A stretch of 64,000 nucleotides of DNA from Spongospora subterranea f. sp. subterranea (GCA_049724395.1 JAUGWO010000001.1:124001-188000), one strand, 5' to 3'. Positions 36,436 to 49,440 are shown, counted from the stretch's first letter. Translations and numbers: made by a program. Notes: a model not told the origin generated them from the letters alone.

Positions 36436-38146
36436 ATGATCTGCTTCCGGGTCATCGCCCTTGGGGTCACGGCCGTCGCATTGCTGGCGCAGTCGCTCGC
36501 AGATGTGTCGATCGCCGATCTCGAGGCGCAAATCGCTGCTATTTCCCGGCGGATGTCGGCTCTAGAAGAACAGCTCAGTACGCCACACGACATTGATCGA
36601 AGTGCCGATCCAACCCCAACGGCTACCCAAGTTTTACAGGAGGTAACAGACATTGAAGTAATTGGAGTTTTGGCAATACACGCGGCCACTCTGAAGATTC
36701 CGATTGTCAAGACGAGCTCTTCTGGTCCTCGTCAGGCCTTAGCCCGTATTCGGATTTTACTGTGTTTGGTGAAGGATGCATTCCACGTATTCGATGGGAA
36801 TGGAGCAAAGATCATGACGCAACCGCTAGTTGTTCCAGACGGTTGCAAAATGAACACGGGCGTGATAGCCTTTGAAGGTGGCGACGAGAATCTGTTGGCC
36901 ATTGGACTGTGCGGTACTGCCCAGATATTCACGATATCTGCATGGAATACGACATCGAGGGTGGAAGGGTCGGCCGCTCTGGTCGGAACCCTGTTGACCG
37001 GATCGGGGACCATCACGTCGATGGCGGTCCTGAACCATCGGTATTTGAAACAGTTCATCACCGGGTCCGATGACGGAATCATGAAGGTATTTACTCGCAA
37101 CGGTACCATGAAATATGAGGTTGGAAACACATTCTGCTGAGCTCTTACGACGTTGCTCATAGCTCTTGAACGTCAGGTGGCGGTCTCCAGCAACAGCCCT
37201 GTGATTTCCGTAATGCAACGCCGATCACGACACGTCTCATTCGCAACGCCGAAATCAATCGGATTCGTCAAGCTTTCCTCTGGGATTATTGCTCCGGAAG
37301 TGTGCAGCACTGAGTCAGATGATATTCTCTCCATGGACCACGATCCCAAACGAGCGACGATTGTTTACGCCAGCACCAACAAAGGACGGTTGCTGGTTTT
37401 CGACGTTGACCAGCATCCACGCCAAGGTATGTACGAATTGGTCCGGTAGATGATCCAGCCTAGGCTGACGAACTGCAGTAAATTCCTGTGGACTGTCATA
37501 TGCTCTGACAAGTGGAATTGAGAGCCCGGCGGTGGTGGCGGCTGTGAACGATTATGTGTTCCTGGCGTCCGGCCAACACCTGTATCTATTCAATGTCAGT
37601 TCCGATGCTGGAGTTGACGCCCATCTTTCGATGCGCCATACTCTAACCGAGTCCAAACCGAACTCAGGGTCTCTACCGATGTTATCGGTTGATCATAGTG
37701 GCCATCAACCGAATATGCTGGCAATAGCCACTCAAGCCGGAGGTTCATGCCGAATCATTGATGCTCATCTGACGTCAGAACGCGCCGAATATGAACGGTT
37801 TGGATTTCAGCGAGCCCCAATTATGATAATCGCCTTGTTTGGGATGATCATCTATCAATTTGGGAAACGGGCATACGCGGGAGGTACGTCAAACTCCAAC
37901 CTCACCAGTAGTGATCGCCGCATGATCGACTCGATCATCGACAAGAACAAGAAGATGAACATGTCCAGGCGCTCACTGGATTCCTATGACGAAGGCTGCT
38001 ACGAGGACGTGATAGGGAAACCGCGATTCGGGTCGTATGGGAACGAACTATCTCGGCGGAATGTCAATCTGGATCCAGACGAGGGATATCGTAGCTGTAG
38101 CGACCATGACGACATTTATGAGGGGATACTTCGTAAAGATCTGTGA
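36436..38146 (+). CDS. single-pass membrane protein with extracytoplasmic beta-propeller
   Basis: A signal peptide (MICFRVIALGVTAVALLAQS) is followed by a coiled coil (DLEAQIAAISRRMSALEEQL), then WD-like/propeller strands (DAFHVFDGNG; NLLAIGLCGTAQIFTIS; QFITGSDDGIMKVFTRNG; IVYASTNKGRLLVFD; DYVFLASGQHLYLFNV). A single membrane segment (PIMIIALFGMIIYQFG) and a basic/acidic 80-residue tail follow. Introns 37,111-37,176 and about 37,431-37,480 join in frame (KYE/VAVSS and RQ/VNSCG). The luminal propeller with cytosolic tail suggests a receptor or trafficking role, but no family is recognised. Confidence 0.65.
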
Positions 38147-38149
38147 AAT

Positions 38150-39160
38150 AAACCGGGTTTCTTGTTTCACGGACGGGGACGTTCTTCGTAAGTATTGCAC
38201 CGGTGTCTCTGGCTATAGGGCCAGTATGGCCATCGGCGCCATTCGTCAACAGTTCAGGACACCCTGCACCCAGATGAACCCGCTGCGCAGACAATCCTGG
38301 CCAACGGAAACACCCTGAATCCCCATCTTCAGCGAAATCTGACCTCGAACCCGTTTCCACGACCCGTTCGGAACAGCATTTTCGAACCCCTGAACCAGAC
38401 CTTTGATTGCCGTTAGAGCATTGCCCGAAAATCTGGGTTTATTTACGAAAGTTATTTAATAGAAGCAAACAAGAAAGCGAGTGAAAATCGCGAGCAGATT
38501 GTGCAGAGTAGAGATTTATGGTGTTGTGGGAGAAACAGGAGAGCGCTATGCCCTTTGCGACCTTGGTTGGCAAGAAGACCGGCCCAAACATCGACCATAA
38601 ACAATCGGAGTAACAGTTCCAGCACAACCACCGGAGCATCTATTCGTTCGGGTCTCGCGTGTTGTTGATTTTTTGTAAAAGGACCACGATCCCTTCAACG
38701 AAAGGTGAAGTCGGGAATGGTAAGGATTGCCAACCCAGTGACAGCATCATCATCGTCTGCTGCGACCTTTAATCGAAACCTGGCCAGAGAATGGCGTTTT
38801 GTCGGGCGCGTCTGATGACGAACGACAGCATTGGCTGAGCGCTGAACCACTGTAAATTCAGTCGCCAACCGTCGACATCAAATGACATCAATATCTAATC
38901 ATGATATCGTCCACCAGTTCCCCCGACTCGTGCATGGTGCGTCTTCCAAACGTGTAGCTGGCGCACCTTGGGCGCGCCGGACGACCGCGCGCACTAATCG
39001 CCGCCTAATCGCAATCTTATCGCCAACTCACAGTCACGGCGGCAAGGATAAATCACGGGTGGCGTTTGGGGTGTGCCAGTTATCGCTGGCATAGCGACGA
39101 TCAGGTTACCGCCTGGTGTCAGTGCTGCCGGTTTTGCATGTTGATTATCGACGAATCACG
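38150..39160. other. intergenic, no supported gene
   Basis: Short frames on both strands without motifs. It holds the 3' flank of the propeller gene and the probable promoter of the PHD gene. Confidence 0.4.
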
Positions 39161-39163
39161 ACC

Positions 39164-40958
39164 ATGTCCCACGATGAATTTGCCATGGAGATCCAGCCGT
39201 TAACGCCCGACTATTTTGAAGATTTCGAGGATGACGCGTTTCCTTCTGGGAAGGTACTGCACTGGCTAATTGTCGCTTCGATTTGTCGTCAAAATGTTGT
39301 GTCAGGTGGCTCCCGAACCGCCCACTATGCAACCGAGGGAAATACCGACGCAGGCGAATAGTCAAGCGCAGGCTATTCTTCAGCAACAACCTCCACAGCA
39401 TCAATCGTTCCAACAGCAACCTGGTAAACAGCAGCAGCCGCATCAGGCGGTGGTACAGTCGGGTTCGCAACCGATATCGGTCCAGCAGCAACAAGGACAT
39501 CTTACGCCAAATTCTGGACAACCACACACGGCGATCATACCCAATGAAAAATGTGGGACCTTCTTCTTCGAAATGGCGCTTTACTTCTGAATTTTTATTG
39601 TGCTTTTTTGTCTAGTCAATTCGTCACTACAATCTCGTGGCGTCTTGGCGGCATCGCAGCAAACTCGAGCTCTGTTCGAGCAACAACAGCGTAATCTTGC
39701 CAGGTCCCAACCTCAGGTATGATTGTTGTTTACCCCATTTCGTCAAATCCGGTATCTGTTGCTGAAAATTGCAACTCTCATCAGCAAGCTATACCTGCAT
39801 CCCTTGCCGTCGCTGCCGCGTCCTCAGACGTCGATCTACCAGGAATTAGCGAACTGGAGTCGCAAGTTCGAGACGCGGTTCAACAGGGTTATCCACCTGT
39901 AATGTGTCACCAAACTGTCACGCGCCCGTGTCTCTAATTGTTCACCTGTTAGGCGGAACTCAAGGTGCTGTACGCCGCGTTATTGGCCAAGCAACGGGGC
40001 GCATCAATCTGTGTTTGTCGCCATATTCAGACACGATGCACGACCTGTTTGAACTGTGCCGCTTCGCATTGCCAATGTTCTGCACCGGCCGTCGCTACTG
40101 AAGCTGTTGCAGCATTTCCCGCCGGGAGCCCAACAGCACCTCGCCAAACTGCCGCTTCTGTTAAAAGCGAAGTTCCTCATCCTTGTATGATTTTTCTACA
40201 TGGCTCCCATCGTAACTGACAAATTGCTGCTCAGCCACAAACGCTGTAATTTCCCAAATGCAGCCGAATCCGCCTCACGTTGCGCCAACGCCGCAACCGC
40301 CTTTACCGCATCAACAGCCGCCGACAACCCCACAGTTGCAACATCCGCAAACACCACAACAGCCGCGCCGCCGTGTTGATATCTCTGAAGTTGCCCAATA
40401 CTACGTAACCGCTAATTCCATCAAGGTATCCGTATGTTGATTGACGACAATCAGCAAATCGCCTGAATCGGCCTCATAGGCTGGACTAGCATGTGACCCT
40501 TGTTCTAATACGCAATGCGATATCGCCTTCACGTGCGATGGATGCTCACGAGGCGTCCACCTTGAATGTGTCACGGTTCGCCCATTCTACTTAATATCAG
40601 TTTCCCGATCTAACGTGTGCGCTTATAGAAGGAACCGGATATGTTGCCTCGAGGGTCGTGGTACTGCAGAAGTTGTTTACCAGAAGCGGCCCATATTTAT
40701 TATCCCGAGAAGCTTCCGCCTATGTATGTTCACATTGGCTGCTCGGCCGTCTTCACAAAGAAAACGGACCCCCATTTGTTAAATTATAGGAGTATTCTAG
40801 AAATCGGACGTATGCTTCAAATTGTCACAGGGTCTGGTAGTCGATTGCCGTTGCCAACGCAAATCGAGTACGTTGAGGCGTTTATCAAGAAAATTCCTAC
40901 AACGGGCGCCACCCGATTGTTCATTCACAACAAGTCCAAAGTGGCAAGAACTCATTGA
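39164..40958 (+). CDS. Gln/Pro-rich PHD-finger protein
   Basis: Small exons join in frame: MSHDEFAMEIQPLTPDYFED (acidic), a long Gln/Pro-rich part (QAILQQQPPQHQSFQQQP), a helical segment SELESQVRDAVQQGY joined to AELKVLYAALLAKQ, a Cys cluster (CVCRHIQTRCTTCLNCAASH), a Pro/Gln linker and a PHD finger. The finger reads ACDPCSNTQCDIAFTCDGC, GVHLEC and SWYCRSC (C4HC3, complete across an intron at 40,590-40,630). This layout is that of a nuclear coactivator or chromatin reader; the finger probably binds the histone H3 tail. The C-terminal end is uncertain (stop at 40,956 or 41,011). It converges on the ABCB7 gene 46 bp away. Confidence 0.75.
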
Positions 40959-41004
40959 TCAAAAAATATATATAAAACCGTTGTATTCATTATATGATGG
41001 GCTG

Positions 41005-43834
41005 TTAATTTGATGTGTTGGGTTCGGTGCGCTGTTGGGCGTTCCACATTTTTTTGTACAGGGAGTTAGGTTGTTGCAGCAGTTCAGCATGCGTTCCGGA
41101 TTCGGCCACCCTACCACCATCAATAACGATAATGTTATCGCAGTCCACAATAGTGGATAGCCGATGTGCCACGAAGATCGACGTTTTTCCTGGAACGTCG
41201 ATTAGCGATGAAAACAAGAACGCCCAGTACATGACCGTACCATGGGTCAACTTCTTCAAAGATTGTAAGATGGTGAACTCGGTTTGCGTATCCAGCGCAC
41301 TGGTTGCCTCATCGCAGAACACGATCGGGGAATTTTTCAGCATCATTCGGGCGATGGCGATCCGCTGTTTTTCGCCACCGGACACCTTCAGACCACGTTC
41401 TACGGGAACAATGTGAGCTGATTGAATTATGGGACGCCGGTTATACCTCCGACGACAGTGTCGTACTGTTTTGGCATATTGGTCACGATAATGTCATGAA
41501 GCTGTGCTGCTTTGGATGCGTCGATAACCTAAAATACAAGCGGTTTGTCACACAGACCTACGTCAGGAGCAATTTGCCCCCTTCCGACCTTCTGTTCAGG
41601 AGCCGATGGGTTCCCATAACCAATGTTAAACAGTATACTTTCATTGAACAACACCGTATCCTGCGGAACGACACCTAAATGAAGATACCGGTTAGCGACC
41701 AGATTTCTGCCGAAATGAAAGTCGTACCGATATTGCGCCGTAAACTGCTCACCGAATGAGATTTGATATCTTGTCCGTCGACTTTGATTGACCCTAAAAG
41801 AAGGTCAGCGTTGACGATTAGCGAATTGTTCATGGCAAAATATACCATGACTAGGATCGTGGAATCGGTAGAGCAGCCTCAATAGTGTTGACTTTCCGGA
41901 GCCAGATGTCCCTGAATCGTGATCAATTACGGCAGTAAAACTGTGAATGTGAAGCATTACCAACAATGGCAAGCGATTGCCCTCCTGGAACCGAGAACGA
42001 TAAGCCGTTGAATATGGTCTGCGATCCGTACGAAAACGAGACATTGTCGAAATCAACTCGTCCCTTGGTCAGCTGAAACTCACTGTCAGCCGATCCAACT
42101 GAAAATGGAGCTGAAGAGCGAACCTGAATAGGCGTTGCTGCCGCCGACTCCGATATTTCAGGTTTGATTTGTTGAAGTGTCATCATCGCTTCGATATCGA
42201 TGAACGATTGCCGCACATCTCGATAGACGCTTCCGACGAAGTTCAGCGGCATCGACAGCTGGAACAAGAGGCTGTTGACCATGACCAGATCGCCAATCGT
42301 TAATTCCCCACGGCCGATCCCTGCGAGGAAGGTAGTCAGCTCATTGGTCTAGGAATGACACCGTATCCCATTACCGAAGGACGCCAAGACCATCATGGCG
42401 CTCATGCCAATCGAGAAAATTGTTCCTAAATAAACCAGTAACTTGACGGTTTCTGGGGCCAGGATAAATTGCGAACCTTGGCCAAAATTCAACAATGATA
42501 AACTTGTCGAGGTCTTCAATGCGGCCTTCTGATACCCTTCCAGCGACTCATTATAGCGTCTGCATTCGAAATCTTCGTTGTTGAAGTATTTAACGGTCTG
42601 AAGAAAGAGTGTGTTGATTTAGTCTGAATTGTGTGAAAACCGCGAAAACAATTACTTCGTAATTCTGAAAACACAAAGCTAACGTCAGTCTTGGCAAGGG
42701 CCATGTTAACGACAATCTTTACGATAAGAGAATCGATGGCTTTCGAGTTGGCCTCGTTGTCCATTTTGTTCATATCCCGGCGAAACTGCGTCCTCCCTTT
42801 TCATCGAAACACAGAGATTAGGTGGCGAATTAGACAGAAGCGGATGCAGAAGCACCAACACTGAGTGATTCCAATTGTGAAAGCGCAATACGATATGATT
42901 GTCAGCCCGGTTACTACTGCAAATTCAAGGCCACATTTTACTCCCTAATTGAATGAAATTAGAGGGTTGAGAGAGGTACCAGCTCCATGAGTGAAAAAGC
43001 CCTACCAGAAGCCATGCGACTAACGAAATCTCAAATATCGTTGGAGCGACATTGAACAAGAGAGACCTGAACCGAGAAATCAGAACGACAAACCGATCGA
43101 GAGATGAATCGACGACTTTAAAACCAGATCGATTCCGCGCGTTCCTCTATCGATTGTCCTCGACAGCGCGCCCGTATTTCTCGAAAGATGAAACGATAGA
43201 TCGAGGTCGTGTAGATGACGAAACGCATCCAGAGCAACTAATCGCATGCTTTTATGAGCCACCTAGAGAACCATTGACAGTGATTAATTTCAGACATCGA
43301 AGCGCTTTTCGGGCGTGATGACCTTGGCGAAAACAGCGGTTCTCAGCTCTGAAAACATTGCGGAAGTCGTCCTGGCAACACCATCTGACACAATAAGTGG
43401 ACGCACGCGACATCGCCCAGAACAACAATTTACATCCTATCAACGCTGCTATTGGGACCGATGTCGCAATCGAGCCGGTGTCGATCGCAATGTTCAGCGT
43501 ATCGATCGCGTCTTTCAGGATGAACGGAACCTGAACATTGACCAGCTTGGCGCCAGCTAGTAATCCCAACGACGCCACAACCCGCATCTTCATACTGTTG
43601 TCATTATCTGAACCATTCGAACTGAGATGATTGTCGTTCATCGTCGGAACAGCAACTCCCCGTACTTTGCCAGATATAGGAAACCAATTTCTTGGTGACA
43701 TCCAGGGGCGCATTCGACGCCTTCTGATCGCGATCTTGGTTGCCGAGCAGGCCAGATGACAGGTACCTGGCGCTATACGGCCGTGAGCTGCGTGCCGAAT
43801 AGGACGATAACTTCAAGATGCCGATCCTGATCAT
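41005..43834 (-). CDS. ABCB7: mitochondrial ABC transporter, ABCB7/ATM1 type
   Basis: The N-terminus [20 protein letters not shown] is an Arg/Ser-rich mitochondrial presequence. [20 protein letters not shown] and [20 protein letters not shown] are signatures of ATM1/ABCB7 half-transporters. The ATPase follows: Walker [10 protein letters not shown] (split by a 48-nt intron near 41,930), the [13 protein letters not shown] signature, Walker [13 protein letters not shown], and [16 protein letters not shown]. It exports glutathione-linked sulfur compounds from the matrix for cytosolic Fe-S protein assembly. Many short introns interrupt it, including one inside the region after LKKLTHG. The stop is at 41,005. 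Confidence 0.9.
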
Positions 43835-44309
43835 GATCTGCACCCGATCCAGTGCCCCCGATCGTGTGTGTGTGTTGTTGCTGGTCCAGGTAATCGCCAC
43901 TACGTCGATGTCATGACCCCGAAATTCACTGTTAGCTGCATTGGTCTCCGTGGGATTCACGATACACACACACACCGTCGCGGCCAGGGTCGGGTCGCGC
44001 GCATTGTAGCGCCATGGGTATAAATAGTTCATTCTAGGCCCATGGAGAGCTCGCAACACACAGCCCATCCGGGTTTCTGACCAGAAACCGCTCCCTGGAC
44101 GCAAGATGGGCAAACAGCCTGGCAAAGGGTTCACCCTTGAAATCGGGAACAGCAGCTCAATGTTTTTAGATGCACATTGGGTTTACATTGGTTGCCGCTG
44201 ATTGGTTTTGATTCGAGGGACACGCACCTGCCTCGTTCACAATCGTCGACTATTGATTAGTGGTGGGTCCAGGTCGGTATTGGGCCAATACGGCCCCGTC
44301 GAAGACGTA

Positions 44310-44636
44310 GCAATATACAGAATATCTGTTATTGATATTACCCGACAGAGCGTTCTCAATCTCACCAAGTACTTGATATTACGAAACTGACCCATTTTCT
44401 GTTATTAATATTAACGTACTATTTTTGAGAACAAAACTACTACGCGTTTGTTCTACCTGTAGTGATGTTTGAAAACCTGGTTAGATAGGAGCATCGATAT
44501 TCTGTATTGAATCGGATATTCGGTATTTATAAATCCTCCTACACCATCAAAGGATTGATATACCGAATATCCGATTCAATACAGAATATCTGTTGTCAAT
44601 ATTAACTACTATTGTGAACAAAACTACGACGCCCAT
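44310..44636. repeat. palindrome and flanking direct repeats
   Basis: A perfect 31-bp inverted repeat, 44,496-44,526 and 44,560-44,590 (GATATTCTGTATTGAATCGG in the left arm), encloses a 33-bp loop with its own AATCCT/AGGATT pair. The outer motif CAGAATATCTGTT with ATATTA and GAACAAAACTAC-GACGC also occurs near 44,315-44,445 and again at 44,582-44,633 as degenerate direct copies. It could be a small fold-back transposon or a protein-binding array upstream of the following gene. Confidence 0.7.
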
Positions 44637-44639
44637 CGA

Positions 44640-45660
44640 AGCGTGGTACCATCGCTGAGGGGAAGTTTCTTTCTGAATAGAATGGGAAACCGCAGCTGGA
44701 GGTGGTCAGCATTAATGTCTCTCCAGAACGCATCGTCGATTTCCTATCGGGAACATTTCCAGACGTTCAGCAAACTGCCAATCATTGGGCTCATCGTACA
44801 AAAACACGGGAACCCGATCAGAAACGCACCAACATCGTCCGGCAGAAAAACGAGAAATGTGTTTCTTCGAAGGAACAGACATTTTGAAACTGGCGAAACA
44901 ATTCAACTGGTGTCCTGAAAGTAGGTTCGAGATTGTCCCGGCTGGAGGTCTATTTAAAAACAAGTTGGGTTGCTTTCCAGCCGAAACTTCCAATCGCATC
45001 TCCTCGATGTTGACACAATACAATTTTCTCGATCTCAATTTTTTCCCAGACGACATTCGTGTGCTTTCTCCTGCTGTGAGAGTCGGCTCGAGCGAGCGAG
45101 AACGTGGCCACAATTACTGAGTTTTCAATCAGAATTGGTTACTGGCGGAAAGCAGCCTACCTAGTTTCACGAACACAGGAAAACGCAATCAACGCTGCGA
45201 CCCTAAATGCAGTTTTATCATTAACCTCGTTTTATATTTTCAGGAAACAACCACTGGCCAGGGTTGGTTTCAAACCGCCGGCCCAACGAGGAACCGTTTC
45301 GAATCGTGATTGACGATGTCCCAACTGATTCACTTTCGCACAAACTGATAGCGTTGTTCACTCTGAGTTCCCTTGCTCAGCTTCATTTCACTTTTTTGTT
45401 TCGGTAATGTGAATTTACCGCAGCGCGATACCTTCGTCGCTTTTCAATAACAATTACTACTTGACTTCTTTTGTCTTCTCTTCTTCTCTATCCGCTGTCG
45501 GCCGAGCGGCAGGGCTTCAGATTTGTGGGCCCCATTTCAGACACTCCCCTGGATGGTCTCGTCGACCTATCGAAGTTTTTTCTTGGACATCCTGTTCCAA
45601 TTGCTGAAAATACTGTGATCCAAACTCAGAAACGTATCAACATAGGATATTATATAGGAG
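44640..45660 (+). CDS. unidentified multi-exon protein gene (approximate)
   Basis: Coding-like segments in several frames: EREMCFFEGTDILKLAKQ-like near 44,850 (CFFEGTDILKLAKQFNW), then FEIVPAGGLFKNKLGCFP and SMLTQYNFLDLNFFPDD. After a splice-like acceptor at 45,240 comes EEPFRIVIDDVPTDSLSHK, and after 45,500 RQGFRFVGPISDTPLDGL then SKFFLGHPVPIAE. Composition and splice sites suggest a real gene convergent with INTS4, but I recognise no family and cannot fix the start, the exon joins or the 3' end. Confidence 0.4.
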
Positions 45661-45693
45661 TATATTTCGAACAAATCTACACGCTAACATTCA

Positions 45694-48582
45694 TTAGGCG
45701 AAAACGACAAGCACTTTGGTCGGAGTGCAAAGCCAGCCATTGCGTGCATCTCTCCAGACGAATCCAATTTCCACAGGTAATTGGGCATCTACAAAGCACA
45801 CTCAGAGCGCAGAAACGAAAAACCGCTGAGAAAAACACCTTTTCGAATGTTTGGGAAATGTTCTGGTGAGATTCGGATTTCTGTGCGGAGCGAATAAGCG
45901 CCAGGCCTTTCGAGGCTGAACTCACGCAGCTCGGGTTTAAAGAAAAAAGATCTTGTTTCGCTGATCCTCAATCTCAACATCAAACTTCGAGGTCGGTATA
46001 AAAAGTTGATTGCAGCCTCAACAGGAACCGCGGAAACATATTGAGCTCCGACTCGGATGGGCAATTCAGGGTCGAATTTTGGAGCATTTATGCGAATATC
46101 AGCGTATTTGATTGACGTGCAACTGACAGGCCACCAACATAAAGAAGCGACATCTTCGGCGGTTATGCGATTTCCTGCGGCGACTTTCCTAAATTCCGGT
46201 TAGCGATGATAGCGCCACAGCAGACAGCATACCAAGTGATGTTTCTGATGTTTTGCACTTTAAGTCGGTCGTGGTTAGAAAACCCAAAGAACGCATATTC
46301 CATTGAATAGATCAAGGAATGGAGGCGCTCACGACAAATAGCGGGCTCCTGGCAATTTGAAGATACTAGAGAGCCAAGATTGGCAAACCATTCAGCATAT
46401 ACGCGACTAAACTGAAGCAACCTTCGAGCACACAGTATTATACAAGGGTGTTTTCAGGTTGACTGTCATTCGATTGGCTCATACCCACTTATACCCCCAG
46501 TTTTCTGCTGCTTGACATCGTTATCGATTAACACTATCAAATTAGTCGCAAGCGTTTGAACTTCAGAAAATCCCCCCGCTTTCAGTGCGCCCAAAAGGTT
46601 TTGAAACGCATCAATCAAGATCTGACACGGTATCCAGATCCTGACACGTGGACTCACATCCTGTACAGAAAGTCGGTGCTGGGTAAATTCCAAAAGATCA
46701 TTCAAATGTTTTGGCAAAAAATCTAAGAAACAAATCAACACTGTGTGCAGTTGAAAACACCATGGAATGTTACCTTCAGACGAGGGTTCAGCAGCCTGTA
46801 AAAAAAGCAAAAACCCTAATACAGACGGGCTCAATGAGAATTTGTTCCAATTCTCGAAAAATGACGCGTCCGCTTGACACCACTGCTGTATGAGATTTGG
46901 AATGGCTTTAGAGTGGTTCTTGGCGACCTAGATTTTTGGGATTTCATTCACACGACTGAGCTGCCTGATGAGGAAAATTACAGTGCGAATTGCGTCGAAT
47001 GTATTCCTGTGGCTATCGGGAAACGACGAAAGACATTGTAGTAGCTTCACAACAACAGACTGCAACGATGGCAAATCTAATACTCTGAGGCTCGATATCA
47101 GATCCAGGGCCTCATATCGTGTTGAAGGTTCTTGGTCAACTAAGTTACACCTGACAACAAGTTTGACCGATTCTACTGTAGTCTGACTTAACGGACCTAC
47201 AGAGTGGTTTCAAGTTGCGTTGGTGAGAGGTTTGTCTCAGTGCTATAACGCAACATGGCGGCTTTCACGGCCTGCCGACAATCAGCGAAAGAGACGTTGA
47301 AAACGGATGCAATGTACAATACACGAATAGCTTCATTCCGAATATCAGACAGTTCGTCATTAAACATGTCGACTAAAAAATCTAAAGATTTTCCTGCAAA
47401 TACCGGCGAATGATGGCCAAACGAGGATATTGCATCGATCGTGAATTGTCGCACGGTTGAATATTCATCTTCTAGACTACGCACAAGCTGCATGAGAATA
47501 AATTGAGTGAAACAATGCTGCTTACCCGTGAACGAAAATACCCGCGGCCGATTCAGGAAAAGGAAAATCTGATCTGAATACATCGGAAAGTCCACCTTGA
47601 TTAACGATATCATCAATATCTGTATGATCAAACTGAAGCCGGGAAGATGAACGATCTTGGTTCAGTAAATCGGACAACGGAATCTTGGAAAATGTTTGTA
47701 GAAGCAAACGGCTACTAACATTTGAGGGTCTTGCCCCTGACAGCAAAAACTTGAGCCATGTATGGTGTCAATTTGATGATCACCAACACACCTATACTTC
47801 TCATTGCAGCGATGCGAACGTTTGGAACCGGATCCATGCACAGGTGGCACAGGGCAATGAACACAGTATCGCCAAACGTCTGCGATGAAGAGCCAGCACC
47901 CACAGCGTAACTGGAATCGTTCCATGCCATATGGTGAAGGAGAATTGCCACATCGCGTCGAACTTCCCAGGATTCATCGTCAACTAGCGATGAAATAAAA
48001 GGGAGCGCCGATGGTTCAGTTCTTATACCCTGAAATGGCCATTAGCAAACACACAATTTCGCTGGTAATTGATGATTTACTCTTAATGCCATATTAGACA
48101 GTGCGCGCGCTGCCGACGAGCGAACCAGAAAATGAGCATCTTTCATTGCAAAATAAATCCGAGCTTGACTAGAAACATCGCTTATCAAGCCAAGGGCGTA
48201 AATTGCTGAAGCCCTTATTGGCGCACCAATATTCTGGGAGCAAGCTCGAGACAAATCCGAGATAATTGATTCGATATCTGAACTAGAGGAATGCTTTCAT
48301 ATCTTGAGGATAGAAAAAAAAAGCCAGCTAAGATTACCGATGGATTGACTGGCAAAGAGAAATTTGCATCAGATTTTTGACAAAGGAATCAGAAGAGAAG
48401 GCGAATTTTGACCGATATGACGAGAAGGAATATGGCGAATCTCGGTGATTTGCAGCCTGGGCATAAATCCATAATGGATCGTTGACAATGGTAGCAGCAT
48501 TATTGCTCGCCGTGACATCTGAATAGCGAATATGCTGCGGTTGTGGACCAGGTGATCTTCCAGCAGCGACAATTGCCGCCAT
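45694..48582 (-). CDS. INTS4: Integrator complex subunit 4
   Basis: Multi-exon HEAT-repeat protein. N-terminal part MAAIVAAGRSPGPQPQHIRY; then repeats such as IRASAIYALGLISD, FIALCHLCMDPVPNVRIAAM and SLDFLVDMFNDELSDIRNEA, the last close to INTS4 of other eukaryotes. The C-terminal beta-rich domain reads LPIRVGAQYVSAVPVEAAI, LRLRISETRS and GAYSLRTEIRIS. An intron at about 45,800-45,850 joins NIRK to DAQLPVEIGFVWRDA and the stop at 45,694. INTS4 scaffolds the INTS9-INTS11 cleavage module that processes snRNA ends and terminates paused RNA polymerase II. Internal exon borders are approximate. Confidence 0.8.
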
Positions 48583-48763
48583 GCCGGCAGGCTTTGATTT
48601 GCACAACTGTGCCCAGATAACAACCGTCAGCGCCGGCGCCGTGGTCCGCAACCATCAACAGCTACGAGGGTAGTTGGTGACGACTGTCAGACATGTGAAT
48701 CACTGAAGAGTCTGACTGGAACAACCCTGAAACGGAAATGAGCGTAACCTACAGTGCATGTAA

Positions 48764-49022
48764 CAGCAATTCAAGAGAAACGTAAGACGACTGATGAAGT
48801 TGCTGATGATGAAACAAAACACCAGTAATCCATATCCATGTAGCGATTCCTTTACGGTAACACCAGTTCAAGAGAAGCGTTATTCGACTGATGAAATACC
48901 GATGATGAAACGAGACACCAGTAGCCCAAATCCGTATTAGCGATTCAGTCAAGAGAAGCGCTAGTCGACTGTCGTACTGATGATGAAACGAATAATTACG
49001 TAATCCATATCAGTGTATCGTG
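48764..49022. repeat. degenerate tandem repeat, three units
   Basis: Three units of about 98, 83 and 78 bp begin with a version of CAGTTCAAGAGAAGCG and include GATGATGAAACGA and ATCC(A)TAT before CGATTC. Copies differ by many substitutions and small gaps, so the array is old. It lies between the INTS4 start and the next minus-strand coding sequence, in promoter or intron DNA. Confidence 0.6.
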
Positions 49023-49279
49023 ATTTATTATTGCTATGTAAATACATGTTACTACGGATTTACAGGATCCATTAGCTTCTCGACGAGTTTCTATTCCATT
49101 CAACCTGTCTGTTAGCACATACTGACGACAACGGTCAGACCACGATAGTATACCGAAGTTCGCTTTTCAACAGTCTGCGACCGCTTCTGACGGTTCTTCT
49201 CACCCAGTGGATGTGGCCGGCTCTTATCTGGGCGAGTCTGTCCGGTTCTCAATGGCTTACGCGTGTGCGTCGCATGCTT

Positions 49280-49440
49280 TCACATAATTAGATGAGCAAA
49301 TTTGATCGAAACCTCGACATCTGCCATGGATACCTGTTCGAGCTGCTCTTCTGTCTCGGCGTGGCGATGTCGAGTCGCCCAAGCTACAGGCTCCAATGCA
49401 GCAATATCAAGCTCGCGAAATTCATCAATATCGTCGCTCA
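49280..49440 (-). CDS. possible first exon of a minus-strand gene
   Basis: A frame starting MSDDIDEFRELDIAALEP and rich in charged helix-forming residues (RHRHAETEEQLEQ) precedes a good donor-like GTATCC. It could be the 5' exon of INTS4 separated by an intron holding the degenerate repeats, or a short independent gene. I could not find the next exon. Confidence 0.25.

Noticed and set aside
41005-43834. Reading the ABCB7 locus as a pseudogene because of frame changes
   Set aside because: Frame changes coincide with short GT-AG introns, and all ATPase motifs are intact after splicing.
45471-45869. 132-codon plus-strand frame as an independent gene
   Set aside because: Its 3' half is antisense to the last INTS4 exons; only the part before about 45,660 may belong to the upstream plus-strand gene.
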